From contig OX578283.1 of assembly GCA_951217055.1 (NCBI GenBank), forward strand, positions 62,191,832-62,255,831: a stretch of 64,000 bases of DNA. Reading direction: 5' to 3'. Below, piece after piece: positions 11,360 through 22,979 of this stretch (position 1 is its first letter; every line of letters starts with the position of its first letter). The DNA is from Gerris lacustris (Eukaryota; Arthropoda; Insecta; Hemiptera; Gerridae). A program made the position numbers and the translations under genes. The notes under the pieces are model-generated. The model did no database searches, had not been told where the DNA came from, and was given only the letters and a program-made list of their open reading frames with translations.

Positions 11360-13970
11360 TTATGAGTTATTTGAATTTAGTGATATGTTTCCTTTATTAA
11401 CTTATTTTGTCAAGTTTTTTGTTTCACAAAATAAGCAAGTGTTAACTTTGTACCAACCCAGTAAGAACTACAACATAAAGCATATGTAAGAGGTCTGATG
11501 GTGTCCTTCAAGGCACAAAATGTAGCCAATAAAATACTCTTTAGCATTTTTTTTACCCCCTCTTTACACATCACTTTCCTGGCAATTGACTAGGTTGTTA
11601 AGCCATCTTCACCTCTGTTATATGGTGCTTCTGGCCTAACTTAAAATGCTATCTTAGAGTATTTCTGCTCCCAAACAATTCACAACACTAAATCAACTTA
11701 ACTGGCTGGCCTCACCAGCTAGTGGTCTAATTCCCAGTCCTAATTGGATGTTGTTTCATATCCTGCCTTGTGGCGTTCTAACTGCTAGTATTTTTCTTTT
11801 GATATTTTTAAACTAAATAAAGCTCTAATGATATTAATTAAATATTTCCACTTACATTTTTTCCTTTGAATACTTTTTTTCCTGGATATTTCTGTTACGT
11901 GCTTGGAGTAAAATGAAGAGAGTAGTCATTAAATAGAAGGAATTTTCTTCTGCCTCATGTTCCACTTGGAGCAACAGGTATTAAGTCAAGTAAGTTCTTT
12001 CACGCACATTACAGTGGGCACATAATAAGTTGTGACTTTTTCCAACCTAAGCGAGAGAAAAAATGAAGTTTCCATGAACATCCTAAGAGGTTCGCCCGTC
12101 TACCAGCCTAAATAGCACGAGTTTGTCCTTAGTATATCCACAGACTTGGTCCATTGGCACATCCTGTGGAGGGTAGAATTTTTACATCTGGATGTCTTAT
12201 GGCTTACCCAATGTACACCTTTCTAACGTCCCCTAGCATATCAAGTAGGAACAGTATTGGGAAATATTCTGGATGCTTAAAATGTCAATTTTTAATACAG
12301 TGAAGAGTTGTGACAATATTAATGTGATTATTAGCTACAGCAATTACAGTATAAATCTTAGTGTTTGACCCCACTGTGAAGTCTAAGATTGAATTTTTAG
12401 TACACATTTTATGATATCCCTGCGAGATTTGAACCTAATACCTCAAGTATGTCAATCTGACACTCTATTCACTTGGCTAACAGTAATTTCCAATTAGGTA
12501 CAACTCAAAATGAATACTTAAACCTCACACTATTATTATATAACTTTTATAAATAATTTGAATATATTTCAGATTGTTTCATTATAGCTTTCGCTGAAAC
12601 ATCATCCTTTGTGTAACGTAAATAAATCTACTTCTAATTAAATCTGTTAATATTTTTTAATACAAAGCAAATAAGGCTTTAGAAATTATATCTTTATTTA
12701 ACATGTGACATTTCTTAGTAGGCCTGACTTTCTAGAATTAGAAAATCTCATGCCCCCCCCCCCCCATGTTTTCAATTTTCCCACTATGTTCAAAAGTCAC
12801 AACTCATAAAGTACTTACTGTAGATTACAGGATAAAGACAGAGTTACTAATCTATTCAATGAAATAATCACTCCTGTACTGCTGTGAAACATGCCAGCTC
12901 TCATGGATTTGAATTTCCATCAGGTAATACACCGTTGATCCAATTTTTTTTTTTTTTTTGCATTGTTCCAATTTCAACATTTAAATTGTAATTGTTAACA
13001 TGGGATAAAAAAAAAAAAAATAGGCAAAAACATACACAATCATCGATAATTTATTTAAATAAAAATATTTGTACAAAACTCGGAGTAATATTCACAATAA
13101 TTTATTAATTATTATCAATAATTATTAAATATTATTTATAAAATTTTATATCGTATTGATTTCTCTTTTTCAAATACTGATATTTTTATTATTTTTAAAT
13201 TTGTATCTTTTAAATATTGAATACATAAACAGTTTCTGTAACTTACTTACAACTTTGTTTTTAAGTTTCATTTAAAAAAAAAAAATAATAATAATAATTA
13301 AAAAATAAAAATAAATAAATAATCTGTAATAATAAAAAAAGGATAATATTAGACTCTGATCAATTTTGTTTAAAAATGTTTACATTTTTGTAATAATAAA
13401 CCTTGTACGGCAGTAATATAGCTATTCCAACAGCTGCTTGAATTCAATTCGAATACAATTTTTTTTTTTTTAACAAATATATTTTTTTAAATTAACTTTT
13501 AAAAAATGGAACATTCTCTTTTGTGTTTTTTTGAAAAGCAAAATTTAATTTAAATCAACTAAAACCTAAAAAAAAGAATGCTGGGTTTAACATTAATTGA
13601 TTGACTGATATACAGACAAAATTGGATATAATCGACATTTTTGCACAAGGTAGTCCTCTGAAGTAAAACATTGTTATTGTATGATAGGTACTAGATCTCC
13701 AAGATGAAATCATTTTTGAGATTGGCTAAATTTTGATATTTGAATTTGAAGCCCACTTTTAAGGACCTTTGAAAATGGTGCATTAGACCATATGGGCTAG
13801 CTGTGGAAAAATCAATTGATCAAGCGATACTTATCCATTCAGAATGTGTATACCTTTACTTGGTAATAATTTATTTTTGTTTAACTGTTCACTTATTAAT
13901 ATTTTGTTTGTTTTCTGTGTAAATTGTATTTTATTGACTCTTGCATTTTATTTATCATTAGATTTAGGTA
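11360..13970. other. Gene-free AT-rich tract with scattered repeat debris
   Basis: No open frame or splice-consistent exon seen. Recognisable pieces are half-ends of a family D element near 12020-12060 and 12718-12815 (TTGTGACTTTT / AAAAGTCACAAC), a C14 run near 12753, and the tRNA-like element at 12418-12490. 13000-13560 is poly(A)/poly(T)-rich simple sequence. Confidence 0.5.
12418..12490 (-). repeat. tRNA-like sequence, probable SINE head
   Basis: Read on the minus strand, TGTTAGCCAAGTGAATAGAG resembles a tRNA D-arm/A box, and AGGTTCAAATCTCGC resembles a B box at tRNA spacing. Acceptor pairing is poor, so this is a relic rather than a gene. Confidence 0.4.
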
Positions 13971-13978
13971 AACAAATA

Positions 13979-14272
13979 TAAATCAAATTATAATTACTAT
14001 TTACAAAGGGAGACAGAGAAAAATAGACTTCAGCGCCGGGACTCGAACCACGGACCTCCCCTCATTTCCAGTGTGCGAAGCTCTAACGAATTAAGCTATA
14101 CTGAAGAATAATTTCTTCTGACGATATCAATACCTAATCCCGAATTAAACTTTCAAATTTTTCTACAAGTCTTAGAAGTCTCATGAAGGGGAGGTCCATG
14201 GTTCGAGTCCTGGCGCTGAAGTCTATTTTTCTCTGTCTGTCACCCTTTGTAAATAGTAATTATAATTTGATT
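13979..14272. mobile_element. Family G composite: inverted repeat with two opposed tRNA-like arms
   Basis: Outer inverted repeat: AATCAAATTATAATTACTAT followed by TTACAAAGGG, mirrored at 14243-14272. Directly inside come AGACAGAGAAAAATAGACTT and its mirror. Next come CAGCGCCGGGACTCGAACCA (minus-strand tRNA-like, 14028-14106) and, on the plus strand, GGTCCATGGTTCGAGTCCTG (14181-14220). The left tRNA-like unit has A box, CTGGAAA anticodon-type loop and B box; the right is truncated. The whole folds into one long hairpin. Confidence 0.6.
14028..14106 (-). repeat. tRNA-like unit in family G copy 1
   Basis: The minus strand reads CTTCAGTATAGCTTAATTCG ... CACTGGAAAT ... GTGGTTCGAGTCCCGGCGC. The acceptor strand CTTCAGT pairs with GCTGAAG. 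The anticodon stem is damaged, so this is not a functional tRNA gene. Confidence 0.5.
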
Positions 14273-14569
14273 TAAATTAAAATTTAAACGTTCCGTAGTA
14301 TGAATACTACCAAAAACTTGTAAAAAAAAATATGTAAATACAGTGGACGCGGCTTAATGTAACCATGTTTAATGTTATCAACCCTTTAGTGTGATCAAAA
14401 TAGCTTGGAATGGGCCCACCCAATACCAAGGAATTAAACATTTTTAGTTAATTGGGATCAAAAGTCGAGGTCATCAGATTTTTTTAAAAATAATTTTTGT
14501 GTAAAGGACTAGAGCTGTGGTACTGGTGTTTCGGTGAACATCCTTTTTTCACAAAAAGTAAACCATTAC

Positions 14570-14870
14570 AACTGAGGGGCCCCAGTAGCTTGAATGCGAA
14601 GGTAGTTGGCTTTCAATCATTAAAGTTAAGAAGTATCGGTCGTGGTCAGTAGTTGGATGGGTCACCGCCACCCCGCAGCTCTGGGTTCAATTCCCGGACT
14701 GGGTCCCCTCAGTAGCCACCCAGCATTGATTAAACAAATGGGAACCTGATCAAAAGATTTAGCGCCACCATTATCCTGTTATAATGAACATTGTCTTTTC
14801 CTCGGGATCAAAAGCAAAGGATATTTACCCAATCTCAAACCCAGTCCCCAACTCTTCTTGGCAGATCTAT
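14570..14870 (+). mobile_element. 5S rRNA-derived SINE (SINE3-like)
   Basis: 14626-14668 reads AAGTTAAGAAGTATCGGTCG, then TGGTCAGTAGTTGGATGGGT, then CACCGCC. This follows the internal promoter region of animal 5S rRNA (the AAGTTAAGCAGC..CGGGC..GGTTAGTACTTGGATGGGTGACCGCC type) base for base over most positions. The rest to about 14870 (TCTGGGTTCAATTCCCGGAC, TAGCCACCCAGC, AAATATTTACCCAATC-type 3' part) is non-5S and is the SINE body. Not an intact 5S gene: the first 40 bases and 3' end do not match. Confidence 0.6.
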
Positions 14871-15385
14871 ATTTAATAAATAATTTCTGTAAATAACAGA
14901 AAAATAATATTTTTTCTTTTAAATTTATATTTTACAATTGCTTAAAAAATTAAATACAATTTTAAACTCACCTTTGATGCAAACAGTGAGAATTAGTAGT
15001 TAATAATAATCATAAAATTATTTTAATTTTTTTTTACTATTTATAAAGAAATCAACAATAATTGTTGTTAGACCTAAATAAAACAATAATAATAATATAA
15101 TTATGAAATAAAAATTAATTTTTTTATTGGAAGATTTTTTTAAATAAATGATTATTATCTAATATTTTTCTTTTACATTTTTTAATTTGTTGTTTTGTTT
15201 TTTATACAAAATGTTATTATTAAAAAAAAAAAATAAATAAATGAAACATTATTTTTACACTAAGGCTGATAGAATTTCAGATTTTTAAGCAATTCATATA
15301 ATAAGATTTATAATATCTGAAATTCTGCTTTAATTGCTGAAAAACATTACAGGGATGTATCTACAGTTTGCTCGTTATGAGTTGT

Positions 15386-15572
15386 AACTTTTAACAGCGT
15401 GGGAAAATTAGAGTGGGGAGCCAATGAGAGGTCAGGATTTTGAGTTCTAGAAGGTCTGGCCAACTAGGCAAACAAAAATGTCACTGGCCAATCCCCTTCA
15501 ACAGGCCTAGTGGCTTTATTTTTTTCCTCATTTAGGTTGGCCATCTGAATGTCAAAAGTCACAACTCGTAAC
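15386..15572. mobile_element. Family D MITE, copy with GAGTTGTGAC ends
   Basis: Ends TACAGTTTGCTCGTTATGAG..GTTGTAACTTTTAACAG and CTGAATGTCAAAAGTCACAA are inverted. The core is GGGGAGCCAATGAGAGGTCA, TTCTAGAAGGTCTGGCCAAC, AACAGGCCTAGTGGCTTTAT and TTTAGGTTGGCCA. One of the best-preserved copies. Confidence 0.65.
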
Positions 15573-15599
15573 ACGCATACTGTAAGAGAATTTTTAATC

Positions 15600-18500
15600 C
15601 ATGTTCATCACCAGGAAATCTAAAATGATGCAATCACCATGGGGTGAAATATTTGTAAGAATAATACAGTATAGATTTTATAATCTAGACTTATCCTTTT
15701 TTACCCGATACATATTTTTGACTCCCATTCGAGCATGTTTCAAACAAGTGTTTCTTATAAATAAATAATAAGTTATTTCAGTTTTTATTTCGAGTTTTTC
15801 ATTCTAATAATGTGCTTGGAAGAGAAAAAGATTTTGGCTACTTAACAATATGTAACGTAATAATTTTACAAATCTCCAGAAGTCATAAGCTTCCAAAAGG
15901 GAAAAATCCTACTTCTTAAGATCGGCTGCAAAATAGCCGAAACAAATCTAATGGCAAAAACTGAAGCCTACCAGCCTTAAAGTTAATTTCAGTAAATTAT
16001 TGTAAAACATTCGAAAGAAAATAAAACATTTTTACACAACTAATCAAAACAATATACATAAATTAGGCTATTTTTTACAATCTTTAAACATGATAGTTGA
16101 AATTAATTTTAAAATTTTGTTTTTTTAAATGCAGATCAAATTTGATATTTATATTTTAAGTCTATTTTATATATATCTTTGTTTAAAAGTTTTTAAAAAT
16201 GAAAGTATTCATTATTGAAAAACATTGCAACGAAATTATATAATAATAATTTAATTTTTTTAAGTCAATATTAAATACATTTCTTAAGCTTTTTATTTAT
16301 AACCATATTGAAAATTTCATGTTTTTATAATAGTAAAAATATTTTATAATACATAGTAAGACACATTTTTTTTTTTTAATTTATTTATTTACATAGTAAA
16401 TAAAAAAAAGCCAGAATTTCTAATATTTCAATCATCCTGATATGCATTTAGATAACATTCATTCACATATTATATTTTGTGTACAACTCATTGTTATTCA
16501 TACCAAAACCTTTATTTTTAAAAAAAACAAAAAAACGATAAGTCTTATCAAATATTCAGCATATCAGGTTATTTCCCAAGTTCAGTATTAGTACAAAAGT
16601 AATGTTTAATCTACTAATATAATATGATTTAAAAAGTAAATGTTATAACACAGATAATTTTTAAGGCAAGTTAAAACAAGATAATACAAAATGCATTTAC
16701 AAAGCCTTCGTGGTATCCACAATAATCTAATACATGAATGCTCTTTCCTATGTAAAATTCAGGTATTTATTAATCAAAGATGTTAGCGTAACATGGTTAA
16801 TATCCTAGGAGGCTGCAGTCCCCCACCTCTACTGCCCCTAAAACTATTTTGAATTTAAAGCAAAATTTATTTGTTGTACTCAAAATTACTGTCAATTGAT
16901 TCACTCATTAGTCAAGTTGGGTTCTTAGGGGCTCTCAAGCATAAGGAACGAAGTTCCTTATGGCACATTACAGCGCCTGGAGCCCGGGAGTGAATCTGAA
17001 GAAAACTACCGTCAACCTGACACAAGCAGAAGTTTTTGTGTAGTGCAGTGATATATTTTATATTTAAAACATACCACCAACATACCACCAAAGCGAGTAT
17101 GGTGTGGTCATTCAGAGTGTTAAAGCGTGAGGGTAGAGAACCCCTTAAGGGGTGCCCTCACCCTGTTCCGTACTTGATTCATAGATGCAAATTAGAGCAT
17201 AAGGGTGGCACGGGATTGAACCCACGACCTAGAGTCGTCTTGACTTATTGATAGCCAGGTGGGCGCCTAGAGCCCCTCTTGACAAAGTTAATAAAGTACT
17301 ACTTCATTCACGAGTATTAGCCATCAATGGTGACATTATTATAATAAAATAGATAGTTTAAAGTATCTATCAAATATAAATTATTTTAAATGGTTAAATA
17401 AGTGATCCCGTTAAATCCTAGATTTTGTACAACTTATAGACGCATATGCACCGTGCAAATAGAACATTAGTAAAATTACCAACTTTTACAAAAAGAATGG
17501 AAATTCAATAAATGCCTAACTTTTGCTTAAAAGCCTAGAGGAAGTTTAAATTTAATACTCAAAGAGTATGATCTTAGAATAATTTAATTATAATTGATCT
17601 GCTAAATAGCAGGTCTACTGTGAATTACTGCTACTGCGCAACTCAACCCTGAAGTGAATAGAGCACCCATTAGAAGCTGGCTGAACTTTAAATGTAAAAT
17701 TAAAAATATTGTAGAAGAGACATTAGTGTGTGGCATTAATATAATATAAAATATAGTGCACAACATTAATACATAGTGTACAAGCAATGTGCGCCATTGA
17801 AGCAATTATCCTTTGCTACATAAAAATAGTGATAGTTTGCAATCAATGGTGAATTAATGGACTAACTAAAGAGAAAATAATCTGATTGAAAAATGCTCAT
17901 TGAGTTCTAAAATATCTCAGTAAAAAAACAAACAAAAAACGATCTTAGTAAATAGCAAACAGTATGCCACAAGATGTTCAATTAATAGCAGTGGGTTACT
18001 ATATATTTAAATAAATTAACACTGAGACAAATTAGCCAATAACTAAGAAGTGGTTACCTGTATCTAGCACGTAATTTTGTACAGTAAATTCTGCAATGCT
18101 AAGCCAAAAAACTGTAACTGTAGGACATTCAAGAAAAATAGTCTACCAATTAGTGTGGCATGGTGCAAACTTGCAAATGATTCTATGCTTTACATGCCAT
18201 TACTGTCAATTTTATTTAATTTTCCCTCTTTTTTTAAATCTGTCAAAATTAATTTAATTTCTTACATAAATTAAAGTATCAATTTAGCAATGTATAATGT
18301 GGCAGGTGGTTCAAATTAACTTGGGGCTATCTGTGGGCTACTTCCGACAAATCATTCAAAATTTTATTTGAAAATCAGATGAGTACTTATGAAGATATAG
18401 GTGTAAATAAATGTATATTTGTGCGCATGTTAAAGAGAAACAAATTGGCACAGGAGATTGGAAATTATAGAGGAACAACTATGGGCTAATTATGACCTAT

Positions 18501-18880
18501 GATACATTTTTTTTTATAAAAATCGGTCAAGTAGTTTTAAGATGTGTTGTTTGCAAATATTGAACGACAGACAGACACAGAACCAAAAAATGTTCCCTAA
18601 TGTTTGAAACGGATATCTGTCATGGAATTTTTGAAATGGGATACATAAACATTTTTGTTCTGTAGAACAATCTCAAAGCTTCTGTCAACTTAAGTAGGCT
18701 CCGAAGCAAAAGTTTTGAGATAATTGATTTAGGATTTAGTAAATGATTTTTTTTTCCTTTGTAATTTTAGTCCCGTTCAACAGCTTATTAGGTCATTACT
18801 GGATGATTTTATTTGTAAAAATAGTGAAACAAAAATTAAATCATCTCACATTCTTCATATTTTACAGTTTTAGTAGTATT
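15600..18880. other. Gene-free AT-rich tract
   Basis: No exon recognised. Contains a tRNA-like SINE at about 17200-17270 and a family K fragment at 18520-18650 (listed). The remainder, notably 15960-16720, is poly(A/T)-rich and unassignable by eye. Confidence 0.45.
17200..17275 (-). repeat. tRNA-like SINE fragment
   Basis: The minus strand reads GGCGCCCACCTGGCTATCAA ... TAGGTCGTGGGTTCAATCCC GTGCC. The GTGGGTTCAATCCCGTG segment is a good B box with pairing T-arm sides; the A box is weak. Flanked by a GCGCCTGGAGCCC / GGGCGCCTAGAGCCCC pair at about 16973 and 17259. Confidence 0.4.
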
Positions 18881-18884
18881 CATA

Positions 18885-19040
18885 CTATGGAAAGATTAAA
18901 TTTTAATTTAAATCAAATTATAATTATTATTAACTACGGGAAACAGACAGAGAAAAATACACTCCAGCGCCGGGATTTGAACCACAGGCCTCTATATTTC
19001 CAGTATAATGCTCTACCAACTAAGCTACGCAGGAGAATGA
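18885..19040 (-). mobile_element. Family G element, copy 2, single-armed, best tRNA-like fold
   Basis: The outer arm CATACTATGGAAAGATTAAA then TTTTAATTTAAATCAAATTA matches the ends of the other G copies. The tRNA-like unit is 18962-19035 on the minus strand, 74 nt: acceptor CTCCTGC against GCTGGAG (6 of 7 pairs), D arm AGCTTAGTTGGTAGAGC, anticodon stem TATA / TATA around loop CTGGAAA (U33 present, GGA at anticodon), T loop TTCAAAT. The inverted partner arm is absent downstream. Confidence 0.55.
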
Positions 19041-19944
19041 TTTCCTCTGACGTTAATGATACCTTCTTAAGATTCTTCTTAAGATACTGTTTTTGGGCCA
19101 TCAAAAACTACTCTAAATATTAAATCAGGTTTTTTTTGGCTTAGCAGGGCAGAATGGGCTGGTTTCAGGTAGAATTTCACCCGACTGATGTAGTTTTCAT
19201 TAATTTCAGACAATCCTTCACAACTAACTCAAATACCTTTGAAAATACATAGCATCCCAGTTATTTCTCTACCTTATTCTATGTCATAGAACAAAGTTAA
19301 TCATTGAGTATCATAAATAAAAATGGAAAAAAAAGAAGAAAACTTGAGAGATGCAGTAAATTTGTTAAAAATATCTAGTATTACTTACAAAATACCTAAT
19401 TAAAATATATAACAAAAATTTAAAGGTTGCGGCGAAAAATTAAGTAAAGTAGACATCGATAAGACAAATAGCCGAATAGAACTTTATGAATGCTCCATTA
19501 TAAAATTTTACAAACGAAAGAGCATGTTTTCATGAGCAACTAGAAGAAATAAGAAGAATCCCTAAACAATACTATTAGTTAGTTTACATTGCATCTAAAA
19601 GAAGAAGGCAAGAATGCATCTAAAATTAATTTAATAAATGAAAAGCCGTGATTTATATTATAATTTGTTAAGATATATATATATTTTATATACAATTTAT
19701 TTAAAAAATACTTCTTATAATTTTACTAATCAGCATATAATTGTTTAATTTCAATATTCAATCATAATTAATAGTATAAAATAAAATTAGATAATTTTAT
19801 AAGGCGATAAATGTTGAGATACAGTCATAAATGTGAAATTAAGGTACCTAATTGCAAAGCTAGTCAGTTTATCTTCAGGATATGTAAATAACAATATGTT
19901 AGTAGCTGTATAATTGAAGATTTATGTAGTGTTTTTTGTTTTTT

Positions 19945-20085
19945 TTTAGACCCATTCAACGGCCTAGGACATTACAGGGTGGGGGTTATTATCCGGCCAC
20001 TTCACTCATCTACTCGATGAGATTTATCAGTGTGAAATAAGTCTCACCTATCTGGGATTTGAACTCACAACCGGGTAAGCCAGCC
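19945..20085 (-). repeat. tRNA-like SINE fragment
   Basis: The minus strand contains GTTGTGAGTTCAAATCCCAG, a B box followed by TAGGTGAGACTTATTTCAC. A related but more decayed sequence follows at 20195-20250 (ACCTATTTCGGATTTAAACT). No clear A box. Confidence 0.3.
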
Positions 20086-20280
20086 CCATAAAAATGTTTT
20101 ATATTATTTATCGTTAGTCTGTTTCTTTCACGGATTGATCAGCTTAACTTTAGGTTATCACAGTATAGAGGGATCAGTCACTTTACACATAACTATAAAA
20201 AATGTCTTACCTATTTCGGATTTAAACTAGGTACCTTGGTATTTTCAGGTGAATGCAATACCTGATCTCCTAGGGCTGCA

Positions 20281-20626
20281 AATTGGGTTTATCCTCCTCC
20301 TCCTAAAGCCGGCCATACACATTGAGGTCTACATGACAGATAAACCTGTAATTGGGTTCATCCACCACATCCTAAAGCTGGCCATATACGTTGCTGTCTA
20401 CTTGACAGATAAACCTGTAATTGGGTTTATCCTCCACCTCCTAAAGCCGGCCATACACATTGCGGTCTACCTGACAGATAAACCTGTAATTGGGTTACCC
20501 TACACCTCCTAAAGCTGGCCAGACACATTGCAGTTTACCTGACAGATAAACCTGTAATTGGGTTTATCCTCCACCTCCTAAATCTGGCCATACACATTGC
20601 AGTCCATCTGGCAAATAAACCTGTAC
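20281..20626. repeat. 69-bp minisatellite, five copies plus partial, built from a MITE terminus
   Basis: The landmark AATTGGGTT recurs at 20281, 20350, 20419, 20488 and 20556, i.e. spacing 69, 69, 69, 68. Each unit contains TTTATCCTCCACCTCCTAAA, GCCGGCCATACACATTGCGG and TCTACCTGACAGATAAACCT. Because 69 is divisible by 3, one frame stays open over several units (20249-20512); this is a repeat artefact, not a gene. An inverted single copy (AATTTATCTGTCAGGTATAC, then CGCAAGGTGTATGGCAGGCT) lies at 20711-20752. Confidence 0.8.
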
Positions 20627-20639
20627 AGGTAACGTAACA

Positions 20640-20755
20640 GGTAAACTGGAGCGTGTGTGCTATCAAGTTAAGACATAACTGCACAGTTATACTCTCATGT
20701 TACCTGCACAATTTATCTGTCAGGTATACCGCAAGGTGTATGGCAGGCTTAAAAA
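20640..20755. mobile_element. Inverted terminus matching the 69-bp unit
   Basis: The reverse complement of 20711-20752 reads AAGCCTGCCATACACCTTGC then GGTATACCTGACAGATAAAT, matching the minisatellite unit. The array and this copy therefore look like the two ends of one MITE whose left end expanded in tandem. Confidence 0.55.
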
Positions 20756-20959
20756 TGCCTGATTAAGGCATTTTTTTTGTAAGAAATGCAACATATTTTG
20801 AATAAAATTCGCATAGTTGAGTAAATTGTAGAAGTTCTGCACAGTAAAACCAAATTCCTCAAAATCCTTATTAAAATCAACCGACAAGCATATTAAAATA
20901 GACAAGAGGGCATAAGTGTAGCTGAGTGGTTCCCAGAGTGGAGAAACATGTTTCACACT

Positions 20960-22390
20960 ACAGTCTGAATTACATCAAGTACATTCTTACGACATTGTTA
21001 TTGTGTATTCTTATGACATTTTTACATTCTTATCTTAACCAATTGGAACAGAAATGTTATTCGTAAATAAAATAATTTTTCTATCCTGAAAATAAACTTT
21101 TTTTTTATTATAAACATACAATTCTCATTCATGACTGTATTTTTATGATTCTCTACCTTATAATTAATCTGTACAGTCAAGTAATTCCCATTTCTAAAAA
21201 ATGTTAATTGATTTTTTTTTTATTCAACATTTATTTTTAAAAGCTTCATTATAAATTACAAATACCAATCTAACAAGATCTACGTTAAGTGAACATAAGT
21301 AAAACAAATTATAAGTAGAATTGACAGAAATGTAGATATATGAAGAAAGGTCAACACTGATCACATTAATGTGCTGTTGAATATTCATAATTAACCTTTT
21401 ATCACCAGTATGAAGTCTAGTTTTGTTAATTGACTTGAAGAACTCAGTATTTTTTTTTTTTTAAAAAAACCTAACAAAGGAGAGTGAGTAAGAGGTGGAT
21501 ATATATAGATTCATATTTCTTTCTTCAAAGCGAAAGTATAAGAACAGCGAACAGCATATCAGACAATTCAGCGAGCAGGCTGGGGGACAATTTAAAATGA
21601 CCTCCCATACAACTAACCTTGATGTCTGGCTCTTATTCTTCCCCCTACCTTATTCATATTAATTCCTATGGTCCTTGGGACATTTACAATCAATCCTAAA
21701 AGGCGATAGTAATTCTTTACCACTTTTATGCAACATTTTTTAAAAAAATGTATTATATCAAAATAAATACTGCAAACCCAGTGTAATAAAGAATTCGTAA
21801 ATTTAAATAAATAAATAATATAGAAAAACAGATGTTTTCAAAATATGTAAAACATTAAAAATTTACATATATTTTTTTAAAAAATAATATTAATGTAAAA
21901 ACATGTAAACTATAATTTTAAAATAAGCCAGAATAAAGAAAGATAGGCACTGTACAATAAATTTACTTTAGGAGGAGATACATCTTTCTATTACCTAATT
22001 CAATATTGGAAACAAATATCTGTATTTAATTATTATTAATACATTTAAAAAAATTACATTAAAAAAATCTTATTGCAATATTCCTTCAACAATAAAAGAG
22101 GAGTTAAAATCAGGTACACAACAACCCTTTTCGCAAAGTGCCAACTTCTTTACAGATGTACAAAATAAAATGGTAAATTATGTACTATTACTTTATAATG
22201 TAACATTATCGGGCTGCCAGGCCTCCTGGTTTTTTACAGAATTTTCCTAGTTTTGAACTTAAAATTCCAGTCTCCGGGAAAGTTTTTTTGGGACGCTTTT
22301 CTGATTTTCAATGATGTCAAAAAATTAATAATTTTGTTGCAATAAAAAAAATAAAATAAAAATAAATGCATATTCTAATTATTTGTTATA
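20960..22390. other. Gene-free AT-rich tract
   Basis: No exon, tRNA or clear inverted repeat recognised in this stretch. Confidence 0.4.
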
Positions 22391-22391
22391 A

Positions 22392-22969
22392 TAGTCCAGG
22401 AGATAGCGTGCTAAAATGTGTCTGACTAACATCAAGCTAGAATTTTGTATACAAGTCAATATTTTAGCGCCTTTTAAGAATACGTGGTCGGCAAAGTTCG
22501 TCTGAAGGACATAGCTTGGCAATAAGGGATTAAAAAAACAAACTGGTGGAGAGTGGCCATGTCTCACCAATTATAGTGGAAAATGTGATTTTCATGATCC
22601 TGAGTACAGAATTAGTTAGTAGACCGAAAATCAAGTTGATGTTAGTTTGTCCCTTGTCAGGTGACCACGTTCATTTTTAGTAATATTTGAATAACTAACC
22701 TATCAAGTGTGAAAATAACATCGACTTGATTTTAGGTCTACTAACTAATTCTGTACTCAGGATCATGAAAATCACATTGTCCACCAGAATTGGTGAGACA
22801 TGGCCACTCTCCACCGGTTTGTTTTTTTCAAACACCTATTGCCAAGCTATGTCCCGCAGACAAACTTGGCCGACCACATATTCTTAAAAGGCGCTAAAAG
22901 ATTGATTTGTATACAAAACTCCAGCTTGATGTTAGTCAGACACTTTTTTGCATGCTATCTTCTGGACTA
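22392..22969. mobile_element. Family A foldback element, copy 2, uninterrupted
   Basis: Starts TAGTCCAGGAGATAGCGTGC, ends GCATGCTATCTTCTGGACTA. Two arms of about 270 bp are near-perfect inverted copies around a short spacer (about 22660-22705). Each arm carries GACTAACATCAAGCTAGAAT, ATACGTGGTCGGCAAAGTTC, AATGTGATTTTCATGATCCT and AAGTTGATGTTAGTTTGTCC. No coding capacity. Being 578 bp and intact, it is the reference copy. Confidence 0.8.
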
Positions 22970-22979
22970 TAAATAAATG

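Noticed and set aside
14611..14670. Functional 5S rRNA gene
   Set aside because: Only the internal promoter part matches; the 5' 40 bases and the 3' end do not.
18962..19035. Functional tRNA gene (anticodon GGA by position)
   Set aside because: Acceptor and T stems have mismatches, the flanks are repeat ends shared with three other loci, and other copies are more degenerate; called a tRNA-like repeat.
20249..20512. 87-codon frame with repeated TDKPVIGFI motif
   Set aside because: It is the 69-bp minisatellite read in frame; unit length divisible by three keeps it open. No other sign of a gene.
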